Below, in pieces: positions 7,621 through 14,600 of a stretch of DNA of 23,140 bases (position 1 is the first letter of the stretch; every line of letters starts with the position of its first letter). Source of the stretch: an uncultured Eisenbergiella sp. (lineage in GTDB: Bacteria > Bacillota > Clostridia > Lachnospirales > Lachnospiraceae). The translations under genes were made by a program, and so were the position numbers. The notes below the pieces were generated by a model. It saw only the letters and a list, made by a program, of their open reading frames with translations. It searched no databases and was not told the DNA's origin. The DNA is taken from assembly GCA_910585455.1 (NCBI GenBank), contig CAJUEL010000060.1, forward strand, positions 1 through 23,140. The letters are read 5' to 3'.

Positions 7621-7690
7621 ATGCATTTTAATCCGCAAGCTTTCCTACGACAGTCCGGCTCAGCCAGACCCTTTCGCAGCTCCTCTATGC

Positions 7691-8554
7691 TCAGGCTTTG
7701 CCAACGGAACCGAACAGCTCCATCTTCTCTTTTACGGTAGCCTTGATCGCTTCAAAGCCGGGAGCCAGAACCTTACGGGGATCATAGCCCTTGCCCTGCT
7801 GATCCTTGTTTTCCTCGAAATACTTTCTGGTAGCAGCCGTGAAGGAAAGCTGGCACTCCGTGTTCACGTTGATCTTCGCAACGCCCAGGGTGATGGCTTT
7901 CTTGATCATATCCGCAGGAATACCTGTGCCGCCGTGAAGAACCAGCGGAAGATCACCGGTCAGCTGCTGGATCGCATCCAGCGTCTCGAAGGAAAGTCCT
8001 TCCCAGTTTTCAGGATATTTGCCGTGGATATTGCCGATACCTGCCGCCAGGAAATCTACGCCCAGATCCGCAATGGACTTGCACTCGTTGGGATCCGCAC
8101 ATTCGCCCTTGCCGATAACGCCATCTTCTTCTCCGCCGATCGCGCCAACCTCAGCCTCGATGGAAACGCCCTTATCATGAGCAGCCTTCACCAGCTCTGT
8201 GGTCTTGGCAACGTTCTCGTCGATGGGATAGTGAGAACCGTCAAACATGATGGAAGAGAAACCAGCTTCCAGACATTTGTAGCAATGATCATAGGAGCCA
8301 TGGTCCAGATGCAGCGCAACCGGAACCGTGATCTTCTGCTCCTCCAGCAGACCGTTCACCATGCCGACAACCGTCTTATAACCGCCCATATACTTTCCTG
8401 CGCCTTCGGATACGCCGAGGATAACAGGAGAATTCAGTTCCTGAGCTGTCAGAAGAATCGCCTTTGTCCACTCAAGGTTGTTGATGTTGAACTGGCCTAC
8501 CGCATAGTGGCCAGCTTTTGCTTTGTTCAGCATTTCTGTAGCAGATACTAACAT
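7691..8554 (-). CDS. fba: Class II fructose-1,6-bisphosphate aldolase
   Basis: A 287-residue zinc-dependent aldolase that cleaves fructose-1,6-bisphosphate to dihydroxyacetone phosphate and glyceraldehyde-3-phosphate in glycolysis, and runs the reverse in gluconeogenesis. The class II signature is clear: HLDHGSYDHC at 82-91 with catalytic D84 and zinc ligand H85, then EAEVGAIGGEED, the zinc-binding IHGKYP, LVLHGGTGIP and NVNTE phosphate-binding strings. The length is normal for the short bacterial form. The start at 8554 (MLVSATEML) has GGAGG eight bases upstream; the longer open frame to 8647 runs through the promoter and is rejected. A TATAAT box upstream and a strong terminator downstream indicate a single-gene transcript, as expected for a highly expressed glycolytic gene. 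Confidence 0.97.
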   Translation of the reverse strand: MLVSATEMLNKAKAGHYAVGQFNINNLEWTKAILLTAQELNSPVILGVSEGAGKYMGGYKTVVGMVNGLLEEQKITVPVALHLDHGSYDHCYKCLEAGFSSIMFDGSHYPIDENVAKTTELVKAAHDKGVSIEAEVGAIGGEEDGVIGKGECADPNECKSIADLGVDFLAAGIGNIHGKYPENWEGLSFETLDAIQQLTGDLPLVLHGGTGIPADMIKKAITLGVAKINVNTECQLSFTAATRKYFEENKDQQGKGYDPRKVLAPGFEAIKATVKEKMELFGSVGKA

Positions 8555-8594
8555 GATATTTCCCTCCATAGTATAAATTTTTCCAACCGTCTCT

Positions 8595-8600
8595 ATTATA
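8595..8600 (-). promoter_or_regulatory. fba promoter -10 box
   Basis: A perfect TATAAT on the minus strand, preceded by GG(G)G and about 40 bases before the fba start codon. The -35 region is poorly conserved (T-rich, TTTCCT at 17 bases). Confidence 0.55.
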
Positions 8601-8660
8601 CCCCATCCTGAAAAAAAAGGAAATACGGCAGCCGCATTTTTTTCCAAAAAAGTGGCCGGG

Positions 8661-8970
8661 TTCTATTCACGGCGCTGCCGGATGCGGTCTGCCTGCAGTC
8701 TGGTCCCTCCCGCCGCCTGGACAATGCAGACTGCTTTTTGGACGCCCATATCCGAAACGGCAAATCCATTCCTCCAAAGCGCAGCCATTCCTGCGCAAAA
8801 GTGGGAACTCACGTTGTTCGTTTCCCCACTTTTGCGACAGAAATGGACTGCACTTTGGAGGGGATTTGCCTGTTTCGGATATCAGGCGTCCAAAAAGCAG
8901 TCTGCATTGTCCAGGCGGCGGGAGGGACCAGACTGCAGGCAGACCGCATCCGGCAGCGCCGTGAATAGAA
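8661..8970. repeat. 310-bp near-complete palindrome with perfect 86-bp arms
   Basis: Bases 8661-8746 are the exact reverse complement of 8885-8970. The inner part is also palindromic but imperfect: 8747-8810 aligns to the complement of 8820-8884 with several single-base changes and small indels. Only a few bases near 8812-8818 are left as a loop. In RNA or single-stranded DNA it would form one long hairpin. No target-site duplication was seen at its ends, so a MITE-like origin is only a possibility. It lies between the fba promoter region and the terminators of the next gene. Each arm carries an outward-reading open frame of 41 codons (8843-8968 plus; 8663-8788 minus), without a good ribosome binding site. 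Confidence 0.9.
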
Positions 8971-8985
8971 GGCAGCCATTAAGCC

Positions 8986-9030
8986 GGAAAAGTCCCTGCA
9001 CCCCAAATTGAGGGAGGCAAGGACTTTTCC
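8986..9030. terminator. Hairpin between palindrome and lipoprotein gene, possible terminator
   Basis: GGAAAAGTCC at 8986-8995 pairs with GGACTTTTCC at 9021-9030; the 25-base interior can fold further through CCC/GGG. The four Ts lie inside the arm rather than after it, so termination efficiency is uncertain. It could serve the minus-strand lipoprotein transcript. Confidence 0.4.
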
Positions 9031-9093
9031 TTCCATTTACGTATAGAAAATGAATGATGCACTTCTTTTCTATAATTTTCTTCATGAGTTGGG

Positions 9094-9127
9094 CAGCCCC
9101 CCGCAGGACTCCGTCCTGTGGGGGCTG
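9094..9127. terminator. Strong G+C-rich hairpin just past the lipoprotein gene
   Basis: CAGCCCCC...GCAGGAC pairs with GTCCTGT...GGGGGCTG, about 15 pairs with one bulged C and a TCC triloop. It lies 11 bases past the stop at 9139. No T-tract follows on either strand, so it may stabilise the 3' end or act together with the next hairpin (8986-9030). Confidence 0.5.
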
Positions 9128-9138
9128 TATTGTCCGGT

Positions 9139-10425
9139 TTAATGGTTCAGGGTGGTGCTGAGGTCCCCGGCAAACATATCAAGTTCCACCATGACCATCT
9201 CTTTGCCTTTATGCTCGCAATCGCCAAGGTATGCGTTGGAGCAGCCGATATAAACATTGTCAGGGTTTGTCATGGCAGCGCGGTGCGGCTTGGAGTTGTA
9301 ATACAGCTCATACCAGTTCACAGGTCGCTTCCAATAATGCTTGACCGTATTTTCGCCGACGTCTACTCCGCTGAACATTTTCACGATCTTGTTCACTTCT
9401 GCGACATTTTCATGAAGCCACTCATGCATTTCCCAGTCCTCGGTAGCATCGACCCATGCCCTGAAATTGCCAAAAGCGGCAAGCTCGGAATCGAACACCA
9501 GCGGCTCCACACCAAGTTTCTCACGGAGGGCGTTCACCTGTTTAAGTTCATAACGCTGCATCGTGGTCATGACAGCGGTCATCTGCCTGGGCTGGCCGTT
9601 ACCGGAAACGTCCATGTCACGGTCAGTCTCCGCACGCATCCAGTAGAAGTAGTAAGCAGCATAGCAATCACCGAACAGGGACTTCACGTCTTCAGGGCAC
9701 TTGGTCATATATTCAGCAACGTTGAAGCTGGCACTGCCCTGTCTGCCCTCGTGCACACCGACAGTCTGGAAATGCCTGAGTAGCAGATCTTCGTCATAGT
9801 GGTACTGATAGGCAAGCACGGGGAACTGTGCCATGTAGTAATCGGCGTCGAACACCATGGACCAGTCACAGTAGCTGACGATATCGTCATAGTGGTAGCC
9901 ATAATCCCAGACAACGTCATAGGGGTTACCGGCGGTGCGCACATCAATGACGCACGCGCTCCTGTCGGTCTCCACGTCAGCCTGCACGGAGCAATAATCC
10001 AGGTACATCTGCATATTGGCAAGCCTGCGCTCCTCAGGGGTTGGACGATGATACTGATACTCAGCCGCTTCGTTCACAGGCGTAAGCTCCGTGTTGTCAG
10101 CCGGATTTTCCGGCGTTGAGGGCGAAAGCGTATCATCCGGGGCAGCGGATGTATCATCGGTTTCGTTTTCCGGCGCAATTACCGGCTCATCTGCCGGCGC
10201 ATTTACCGTCTCAATTACCGTCTCATCTACCAGCTCAATTACCGTCTCAATTACCGGCTCATCCACCAGGGCGCTTTCCGTAACAGCAGGCTCTGAAACC
10301 GTATCATTGCGATAGTCTACGGGCACATACGGCGTATAAACGCTTTTCGGTGTGTCGGCACAGCCCGTTAATGCCATGCATATTGTCATTACCGGTAATA
10401 ATGCTCTGCATTTATTGCTTTTCAT
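9139..10425 (-). CDS. CAP/SCP-domain surface lipoprotein
   Basis: A 428-residue exported protein. The signal peptide ends in a lipobox L19-T20-G21-C22, so it should be anchored to the outer face of the membrane through C22. Residues about 45-85 are an acidic low-complexity linker with a four-residue period (DETV/IETV/DEPV). Residues about 180-255 carry a motif seen in clostridial surface proteins (FDADYYMAQFP ... GVHEGRQGSASFNVAEYM). The C-terminal third (about 290-425) is a CAP domain: QVNALREKLGVEPLVFDSEL, the MHEWLHENVAEVN helix, and HRAAMTNPDNVYIGCSNAY. The start has GAGGG about eight bases upstream. It lies 19 bases after the lipid kinase gene and is probably co-transcribed with it. The CAP domain's role in bacteria is poorly defined. 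Confidence 0.88.
   Translation of the reverse strand: MKSNKCRALLPVMTICMALTGCADTPKSVYTPYVPVDYRNDTVSEPAVTESALVDEPVIETVIELVDETVIETVNAPADEPVIAPENETDDTSAAPDDTLSPSTPENPADNTELTPVNEAAEYQYHRPTPEERRLANMQMYLDYCSVQADVETDRSACVIDVRTAGNPYDVVWDYGYHYDDIVSYCDWSMVFDADYYMAQFPVLAYQYHYDEDLLLRHFQTVGVHEGRQGSASFNVAEYMTKCPEDVKSLFGDCYAAYYFYWMRAETDRDMDVSGNGQPRQMTAVMTTMQRYELKQVNALREKLGVEPLVFDSELAAFGNFRAWVDATEDWEMHEWLHENVAEVNKIVKMFSGVDVGENTVKHYWKRPVNWYELYYNSKPHRAAMTNPDNVYIGCSNAYLGDCEHKGKEMVMVELDMFAGDLSTTLNH
10177..10272 (-). repeat. 12-bp tandem repeat encoding a tetrapeptide linker
   Basis: About eight 12-base units, several matching AATTACCGTCTC or AATTACCGGCTC on the plus strand, in perfect register at 10177, 10189, 10201, 10213, 10225, 10237, 10249 and 10261. 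As they are a multiple of three, changes in copy number would lengthen or shorten the acidic linker of the lipoprotein without a frameshift. Confidence 0.8.
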
Positions 10426-10444
10426 GACAGCTGCCCTCTTTCGT

Positions 10445-11413
10445 CTAAGATAAATCGCTATGTTTCACATCGTCGTCAGCACGCAGACTAATCTGTTCCG
10501 GTACAGACTGATTTTGGGGCGCCAGCGCGGGCACCATGATCGTGAGCTGCTGTTTCAGATTCTCGATCGTCGCCTCCGTATGGCGTCCGCCGAATTCGCC
10601 GTCCAGCGTCCACGCCACCTCCTCTTCGGACTCGAACTTAAGCCAGGAGGTTTTAAAGCAGTACATCTGGGCGGCATCGATATCCCGCAGGGTGAGCGCG
10701 CCGATGATCTGGTTTAAATCCTCCAGGCTTCTGGGGACCTTGATCAGCGTCACTTCAAAAACGCCGTCGCTTAAATCCACAAATTTTCCCGTAATTCCCT
10801 TAAAGCCTCCCACGGAAACGGAATTTGTCACCATGCCGTAAAGGAAATCATCCTCGATCACCGTGTCCTGTGTTGAAATCTTCATATGATAGGACTTGAT
10901 CGCGGTCAGCTTTTTGACGCCCTCTAAAACATACGCCATATGTCCCAGCACATTTTTGACCTCCTGGCTGGTCTCATAGGAGACCTCCGTAAACAGCCCA
11001 AAGGCCGCGATGTAGACGAAGGAATTGCTGTTAAAGGAACCGATATCACAGGCAAAGGGCTTCCCGCTCACCGCCGTCTGAGCGGCGCTTTTCATGCTTT
11101 TGGGAAGCTCCAGACTATTGGCAAAATCGTTCGTGCTGCCGGCAGGGATATAGCCGATCGGACAATGCTGTCCGGTTTTGACAATCCCGGTCACCACCTC
11201 GTCCAGCGTGCCGTCTCCACCGCTGCACACCACCAGGTCATATTGCCCTGCCTTTTTACGGGCAATTTCTACGGCCTCCCCCGCATACTGCGTCGGACGC
11301 GCATGCACCTCATATCCCGCCTTCACAAAGGTATCTATGATATCCAGCAGATTATTTCGAATCTGCCCCTTTCCAGCCTTCGGATTATAAATAAAAAGCA
11401 GTCTTTTCTCCAT
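10445..11413 (-). CDS. Diacylglycerol kinase-family lipid kinase (DagK/YegS-like)
   Basis: A 322-residue cytoplasmic kinase that phosphorylates a lipid alcohol, most likely diacylglycerol in phospholipid recycling. Motifs: NPKAGKG at 10-16, the nucleotide-binding GGDGTLDEV at 64-72, the GSTNDFANSL string, the DGVFEVTLIK region and the C-terminal TLDGEFGG. The start at 11413 (MEKRLLFIYNPKAG) matches the family N-terminus; upstream is GGGAAGAG. The longer frame to 11542 overlaps the HPr-like gene and is rejected. The gene starts 17 bases past an intrinsic terminator that follows the HPr-like gene, so it is either read by leak-through or from its own promoter. The C-terminal about 20 residues (after MVPALAPQNQ) are polar and poorly conserved. 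Substrate is inferred from family. Confidence 0.9.
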   Translation of the reverse strand: MEKRLLFIYNPKAGKGQIRNNLLDIIDTFVKAGYEVHARPTQYAGEAVEIARKKAGQYDLVVCSGGDGTLDEVVTGIVKTGQHCPIGYIPAGSTNDFANSLELPKSMKSAAQTAVSGKPFACDIGSFNSNSFVYIAAFGLFTEVSYETSQEVKNVLGHMAYVLEGVKKLTAIKSYHMKISTQDTVIEDDFLYGMVTNSVSVGGFKGITGKFVDLSDGVFEVTLIKVPRSLEDLNQIIGALTLRDIDAAQMYCFKTSWLKFESEEEVAWTLDGEFGGRHTEATIENLKQQLTIMVPALAPQNQSVPEQISLRADDDVKHSDLS

Positions 11414-11429
11414 ACCACTCTTCCCATAT

Positions 11430-11466
11430 AAAAAGGACATCACGCAGCCTGCGCACAATGTCCTTT
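11430..11466 (-). terminator. Intrinsic terminator after the HPr-like gene
   Basis: On the minus strand AAAGGACAT ... ATGTCCTTTTT forms a 9-base-pair stem topped by an inner CGCA/TGCG stem, followed by Ts. It begins nine bases past the HPr-like stop codon and sits between that gene and the lipid kinase start, so it probably ends or attenuates the long upstream operon here. Confidence 0.75.
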
Positions 11467-11474
11467 GTATCATA

Positions 11475-11732
11475 TTAATTCTCGCCGCAAAGATATCCTG
11501 CCATATCGGCAACCGCCTCATCCTCATCCGGACCTTCCGCAATTACCGTCACTGTTTCTCCGCTGTTCAGACCAAGGCTCATCATGCCCATGATACTCTT
11601 CGCATTCACCTTCTTGCCCTCAGTCTCCAGGTACACGGAACTGCTGTGCTTGCTCGCCACCTGCACGAGCATTGCCACCGGTCTCGCTTCCAGTCCCTGT
11701 TCCAGCTTAATCGTAACAGCTTTTTGTTTCAT
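11475..11732 (-). CDS. HPr-like / Crh-like protein with Glu at position 15
   Basis: An 85-residue HPr-fold protein. The PTS phosphorylation-site histidine is replaced: the loop reads GLEARP with E15 in place of H15. The regulatory Ser46 is kept in a perfect context (NAKSIMGMMSLG). Without His15 it cannot carry phosphate for sugar transport. With Ser46 it can be a substrate of HprK, as Crh of Bacillus is (there residue 15 is Gln). It probably serves as a catabolite-repression cofactor of CcpA or as another regulator. The start has AAGGAGG six bases upstream. The gene begins 13 bases after whiA, the same order as whiA-crh in Bacillus. I leave the symbol empty because orthology to crh proper is not proven. 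Confidence 0.9.
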   Translation of the reverse strand: MKQKAVTIKLEQGLEARPVAMLVQVASKHSSSVYLETEGKKVNAKSIMGMMSLGLNSGETVTVIAEGPDEDEAVADMAGYLCGEN

Positions 11733-11745
11733 AATTTTCCTCCTT

Positions 11746-12699
11746 TTATAACCTGATGCTATCTGCCAACTCACACAATTTACGCAAACGGTGGTTCACG
11801 CCCGACTTTCCGACCGGCGGATCCAGATACGCGCCCAAATCCTTCAGCGGGGCATCCGGGTACTCCAGCCTTACCTCGGCCATCTGACGCAGGCTCTCCG
11901 GCAGATTCTCAAAACCGTACTTTTCCTGCAGCAGCAGAATATCCTCCGTCTGCCTCGCCGCAGCCGCCACGGTCTTTGATATGTTGGCAGTTTCACAGTT
12001 CACCCGTCTGTTGACGGTATTGCGCACATCCCTGACCACCCTGGAATTCTCAAACTCCATCAGTGCCACATGTGCCTCCGCCACATTGAGGAAATCCGAA
12101 ATGCCGGCGCCTTCCTTTACATAGACAACGAAATATTTCTTCCGCCGCACGATCCGGCCTTCGATCTCAAATCCTGAAAGAAGCTCCCGGATCTGCTCCG
12201 CCTGCGGCTCTTTGCTGCAAACGATCTCCAGATGATATCCCTTTCCCGGATCGCTCATGGAGCCCGCACTTAAAAAGGCGCCCCGCAAAAAAGCTCTCTG
12301 ACAGCACGCATTTTTCACCATCATCCGGTTTACCGGTCCCCGCAGGCCGTCCGACACAGCGTCGCCATGCCAGATGCCTCCGCCATTATCCAGGAATTTG
12401 ATTCCCTGCAAAATATTTCTTGTCAGCTCCTGGTCAGAAAGAACCAGCGACCATGCGCCGGTCTGTCCCTCCTGACACACTTGCGTTTCCCCACTCATAT
12501 TAAACGTTTTCTGAAGTATTGTAAAGCATTTTCTGACAACAAGCGCGTTTTCGGCTCTTATTTGTAAAAAATTGACACCTCCTGCGCCTCCGATGCTGCC
12601 GCAGAAGTGTAAAATCGCCGCCAGCTCCGCCAGCTGGCAATGCCGTGCCGCGCTCACATGCCTATAAAGCTCTTCCTTCACATTCGCTGAAAAAGACAT
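11746..12699 (-). CDS. whiA: DNA-binding protein WhiA (sporulation/cell-division regulator)
   Basis: A 317-residue protein with the WhiA layout: an N-terminal domain beginning MSFSANVKEELYRH with the LAELAAILHFCGS region, a degenerate LAGLIDADG homing-endonuclease-like core (RAFLRGAFLSAGSMSDPGKGYHLE), and a C-terminal helix-turn-helix (LPESLRQMAEVRLEYPDAPLKDLG ... VGKSGVNHRLRKL). In actinobacteria it controls sporulation septation; in Bacillus it affects division and chromosome segregation. I chose 12699 over 12714 because the family starts MSFS and AGGGG lies six bases upstream. It follows rapZ by 73 bases that contain two perfect hairpins, and precedes the HPr-like gene, a synteny conserved across Gram-positive bacteria. 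Confidence 0.96.
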   Translation of the reverse strand: MSFSANVKEELYRHVSAARHCQLAELAAILHFCGSIGGAGGVNFLQIRAENALVVRKCFTILQKTFNMSGETQVCQEGQTGAWSLVLSDQELTRNILQGIKFLDNGGGIWHGDAVSDGLRGPVNRMMVKNACCQRAFLRGAFLSAGSMSDPGKGYHLEIVCSKEPQAEQIRELLSGFEIEGRIVRRKKYFVVYVKEGAGISDFLNVAEAHVALMEFENSRVVRDVRNTVNRRVNCETANISKTVAAAARQTEDILLLQEKYGFENLPESLRQMAEVRLEYPDAPLKDLGAYLDPPVGKSGVNHRLRKLCELADSIRL

Positions 12700-12713
12700 T
12701 TTATACCCCTGCA

Positions 12714-12736
12714 TAGCGCAGGCAGCGCCTGCGCTA
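12714..12736 (-). other. Perfect hairpin next to the whiA ribosome binding site
   Basis: TAGCGCAGG and CCTGCGCTA (9 pairs, 5-base loop), ending four bases upstream of the AGGGG of whiA. No T-tract follows, so it is unlikely to be a terminator. It could affect whiA translation or mRNA processing. Confidence 0.6.
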
Positions 12737-12751
12737 CTGCCTTAATGCACA

Positions 12752-12772
12752 GTTTGGAACGCAGTTCCAAAC
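12752..12772 (-). other. Perfect hairpin abutting the rapZ stop codon
   Basis: GTTTGGAAC and GTTCCAAAC form a 9-base-pair stem with a three-base loop immediately after the rapZ TAG. What follows (TGTGCATTAAGG) is not T-rich, so it is more like an mRNA-stabilising or processing element than a terminator. Confidence 0.6.
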
Positions 12773-13633
12773 CTATATATCCCTATGGCTCAAGGTAACG
12801 CCGTATCCGGCGTTCTGACGCTTAAGCCTTCCGTAAAGCTCATTTGCCAGCGTGACGCTCCGGTGCTTTCCGCCGGTGCACCCGATGGCGATCACGAGCT
12901 GATATTTTCCCTCTTTCATATAATTGGGAATCAAAAACTGCAGCATATCCGTCAGCTTGTCCAGAAATATCCCAGCCTCCGCATATCCCATCACATAATC
13001 CTGCACGCCCCGGTCATTTCCCGTCAGATATTTCAGCTCCTCGATATAAAAAGGATTCGGCAAAAATCTCACGTCAAACACCAGGTCCGCATCCGCCGGA
13101 ATTCCGTGCTTGAATCCAAAGGACAGTATGTTGATCATGAGGCTGTTATATTCCTCATTTTTCACAAAAATCCGGTCCAGCTCTTCCTTTAGCTCCCGCG
13201 TCAGAAGCTTGGACGTATAGATAACGTAATCCGCTTCCTTTTTTATCTGCTTTAAAATTTCCCGCTCCCTGGTAATTCCTTCCTCCACGCGGCTGCTCGC
13301 CGGCGTGCACAGCGGGTGCATCCGGCGGCTTTCCTTATAGCGCTTTAAAAGCACCTGATCCGAGGCATCCATAAAAAGCACCTCGAACACCATGCCGTTC
13401 TGGCGCATCGTGCGCAGAATCCTTTCCGTCTGGGAAAAGGACTGATCCGTGCGCACATCGATGCCCAGCGCCACCTTGGAAATTTCCGTATTGGGAACCG
13501 TCAAAAGCTCCGTAAACTTATCGATTAAAGGCACGGGAAGATTGTCCACACAATAAAACCCGATGTCCTCCAAAAGACGCATGGCGGTGCTTTTTCCGCC
13601 GCCGCTCATGCCCGTAACGATCACAAATCTCAT
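12773..13633 (-). CDS. rapZ: RapZ/YvcJ nucleotide-binding protein
   Basis: A 286-residue P-loop protein. The Walker A motif GMSGGGKST is at residues 8-16, followed by ALRLLED-like AMRLLEDIGFYCVDNLP, the Walker B-like FEVLFMDASD, the RMHPL motif and the C-terminal IGCTGGKHRSV of the RapZ family. In enterobacteria RapZ binds small RNAs that control GlmS and senses glucosamine-6-phosphate; the Bacillus homologue YvcJ binds and hydrolyses GTP. The start overlaps the murB stop by four bases (ATGA), so the two are translationally coupled. The tail ends ...SHRDI. The RNA role in Gram-positives is not established. Confidence 0.96.
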   Translation of the reverse strand: MRFVIVTGMSGGGKSTAMRLLEDIGFYCVDNLPVPLIDKFTELLTVPNTEISKVALGIDVRTDQSFSQTERILRTMRQNGMVFEVLFMDASDQVLLKRYKESRRMHPLCTPASSRVEEGITREREILKQIKKEADYVIYTSKLLTRELKEELDRIFVKNEEYNSLMINILSFGFKHGIPADADLVFDVRFLPNPFYIEELKYLTGNDRGVQDYVMGYAEAGIFLDKLTDMLQFLIPNYMKEGKYQLVIAIGCTGGKHRSVTLANELYGRLKRQNAGYGVTLSHRDI

Positions 13634-14547
13634 CCTGAAAAGTCTCCCAGAAAAATCACTTCCGGTTCCAGCGTAACGCCAAATCTGTCCTGTACCGTTT
13701 TTGTGGTTTCTGCGATCAGCCGCGCAATGTCCGCCGCCGTCGCCGTTCCTTTGTTGATGATAAAGCCGCAGTGCTTTTCCGAAATCTGCGCGCCGCCGCA
13801 GCTTTTGCCGGAAAGCCCCGCATCCATGATCAGCTTGCCGGCAAACATGCCCTCCGGCCGTTTGAAGGTGCTGCCCGCGCTGGGATATTCCAGCGGCTGC
13901 TTCTCCCGGCGCTTTTGGGCAAGCTCCTGCATTCTTTTGGCGATCTCCTCGCTGCTGCCGCCCGTCAGCGCAAGCTCCACCTCCAGCACCACATAGGGTC
14001 TGCTTTTGATCGCGCTGGTGCGGTAGCCGAATTCCATTGTGGCGTTGTCCAGCGTGAGAATCTCCCCGTCCATCGCCATGACCTCCACGTTCTTGACCAC
14101 CTGCGCCATTTCCCCGCCGTACGCGCCCGCGTTCATCCGCACCGCGCCGCCTACCGTGCCCGGAATTCCCGCCGCAAAGGCAAAGCCGTCCAGGCCTTCC
14201 CGCATCGCTTCCTGCGCCGTCTGCGAAAGCATCGCGCCCGCTCCCGCGCGCAGTCCGCCTCTGCAGACAGTAATCTGCTCAAATTCCTTCCCCAGGCGGA
14301 TGATCACTCCCCGGTATCCCTTGTCGGATACCAGCAGATTACTTCCGTTTCCCAGAATGAAAAAATCCCAGCCCGTCATTTGTAAATACGACAGCGTCCT
14401 TGCAAGCTGCTGTCTCGTATCCACCGTAACCAGACACTCCGCCGGTCCGCCAACCCGAAAGGTGGTATGCCGGTCCATCGGCTCCTCCATCAGCACATGG
14501 TCCTTTGGAAGAATCGTGCCGAAAAATTCCTCTAATGCTCTGCTCAC
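13630..14547 (-). CDS. murB: UDP-N-acetylenolpyruvoylglucosamine reductase
   Basis: A 305-residue FAD enzyme that reduces UDP-GlcNAc-enolpyruvate to UDP-MurNAc with NADPH, an early cytoplasmic step of peptidoglycan synthesis. Motifs: HTTFRVGGPAE near residue 27, the FAD-binding LGNGSNLLVSD, GIPGTVGGAVRMNAGAYGGE, GYRTSAIK, the catalytic-serine region YPSAGSTFKRP, and the C-terminal EPEVIFLG with the catalytic glutamate. The start codon is GTG at 14547, with only a weak GAGAGAG ribosome binding site. An ATG at codon 20 would be an alternative but would leave a short N-terminus before the substrate-binding region. It leads the murB-rapZ-whiA-HPr cluster. Confidence 0.96.
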   Translation of the reverse strand: MSRALEEFFGTILPKDHVLMEEPMDRHTTFRVGGPAECLVTVDTRQQLARTLSYLQMTGWDFFILGNGSNLLVSDKGYRGVIIRLGKEFEQITVCRGGLRAGAGAMLSQTAQEAMREGLDGFAFAAGIPGTVGGAVRMNAGAYGGEMAQVVKNVEVMAMDGEILTLDNATMEFGYRTSAIKSRPYVVLEVELALTGGSSEEIAKRMQELAQKRREKQPLEYPSAGSTFKRPEGMFAGKLIMDAGLSGKSCGGAQISEKHCGFIINKGTATAADIARLIAETTKTVQDRFGVTLEPEVIFLGDFSG

Positions 14548-14572
14548 ACTCTCTCACCCAGGTTCTTTTTCA

Positions 14573-14600
14573 ATCCTACACAAGGCGGCGTCTCTTGCAA
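14573..14600 (-). promoter_or_regulatory. Possible promoter of the murB-rapZ-whiA cluster
   Basis: On the minus strand TTGCAA (14595-14600), 16 bases, TAGGAT (14573-14578), about 25 bases before the murB GTG. The rest of the 224-base gap up to the glucokinase gene holds an 8-base-pair inverted repeat GGCGGATT/AATCCGCC (about 14660-14707) and no credible gene. Confidence 0.35.

Noticed and set aside
7499..8551. A 350-codon plus-strand frame opposite fba
   Set aside because: Antisense shadow of the aldolase; no ribosome binding site and no recognisable domain.
8809..9036. A 75-codon frame spanning the palindrome arm and the following hairpin
   Set aside because: It arises from the repeated arm sequence and crosses a terminator-like hairpin; no ribosome binding site.
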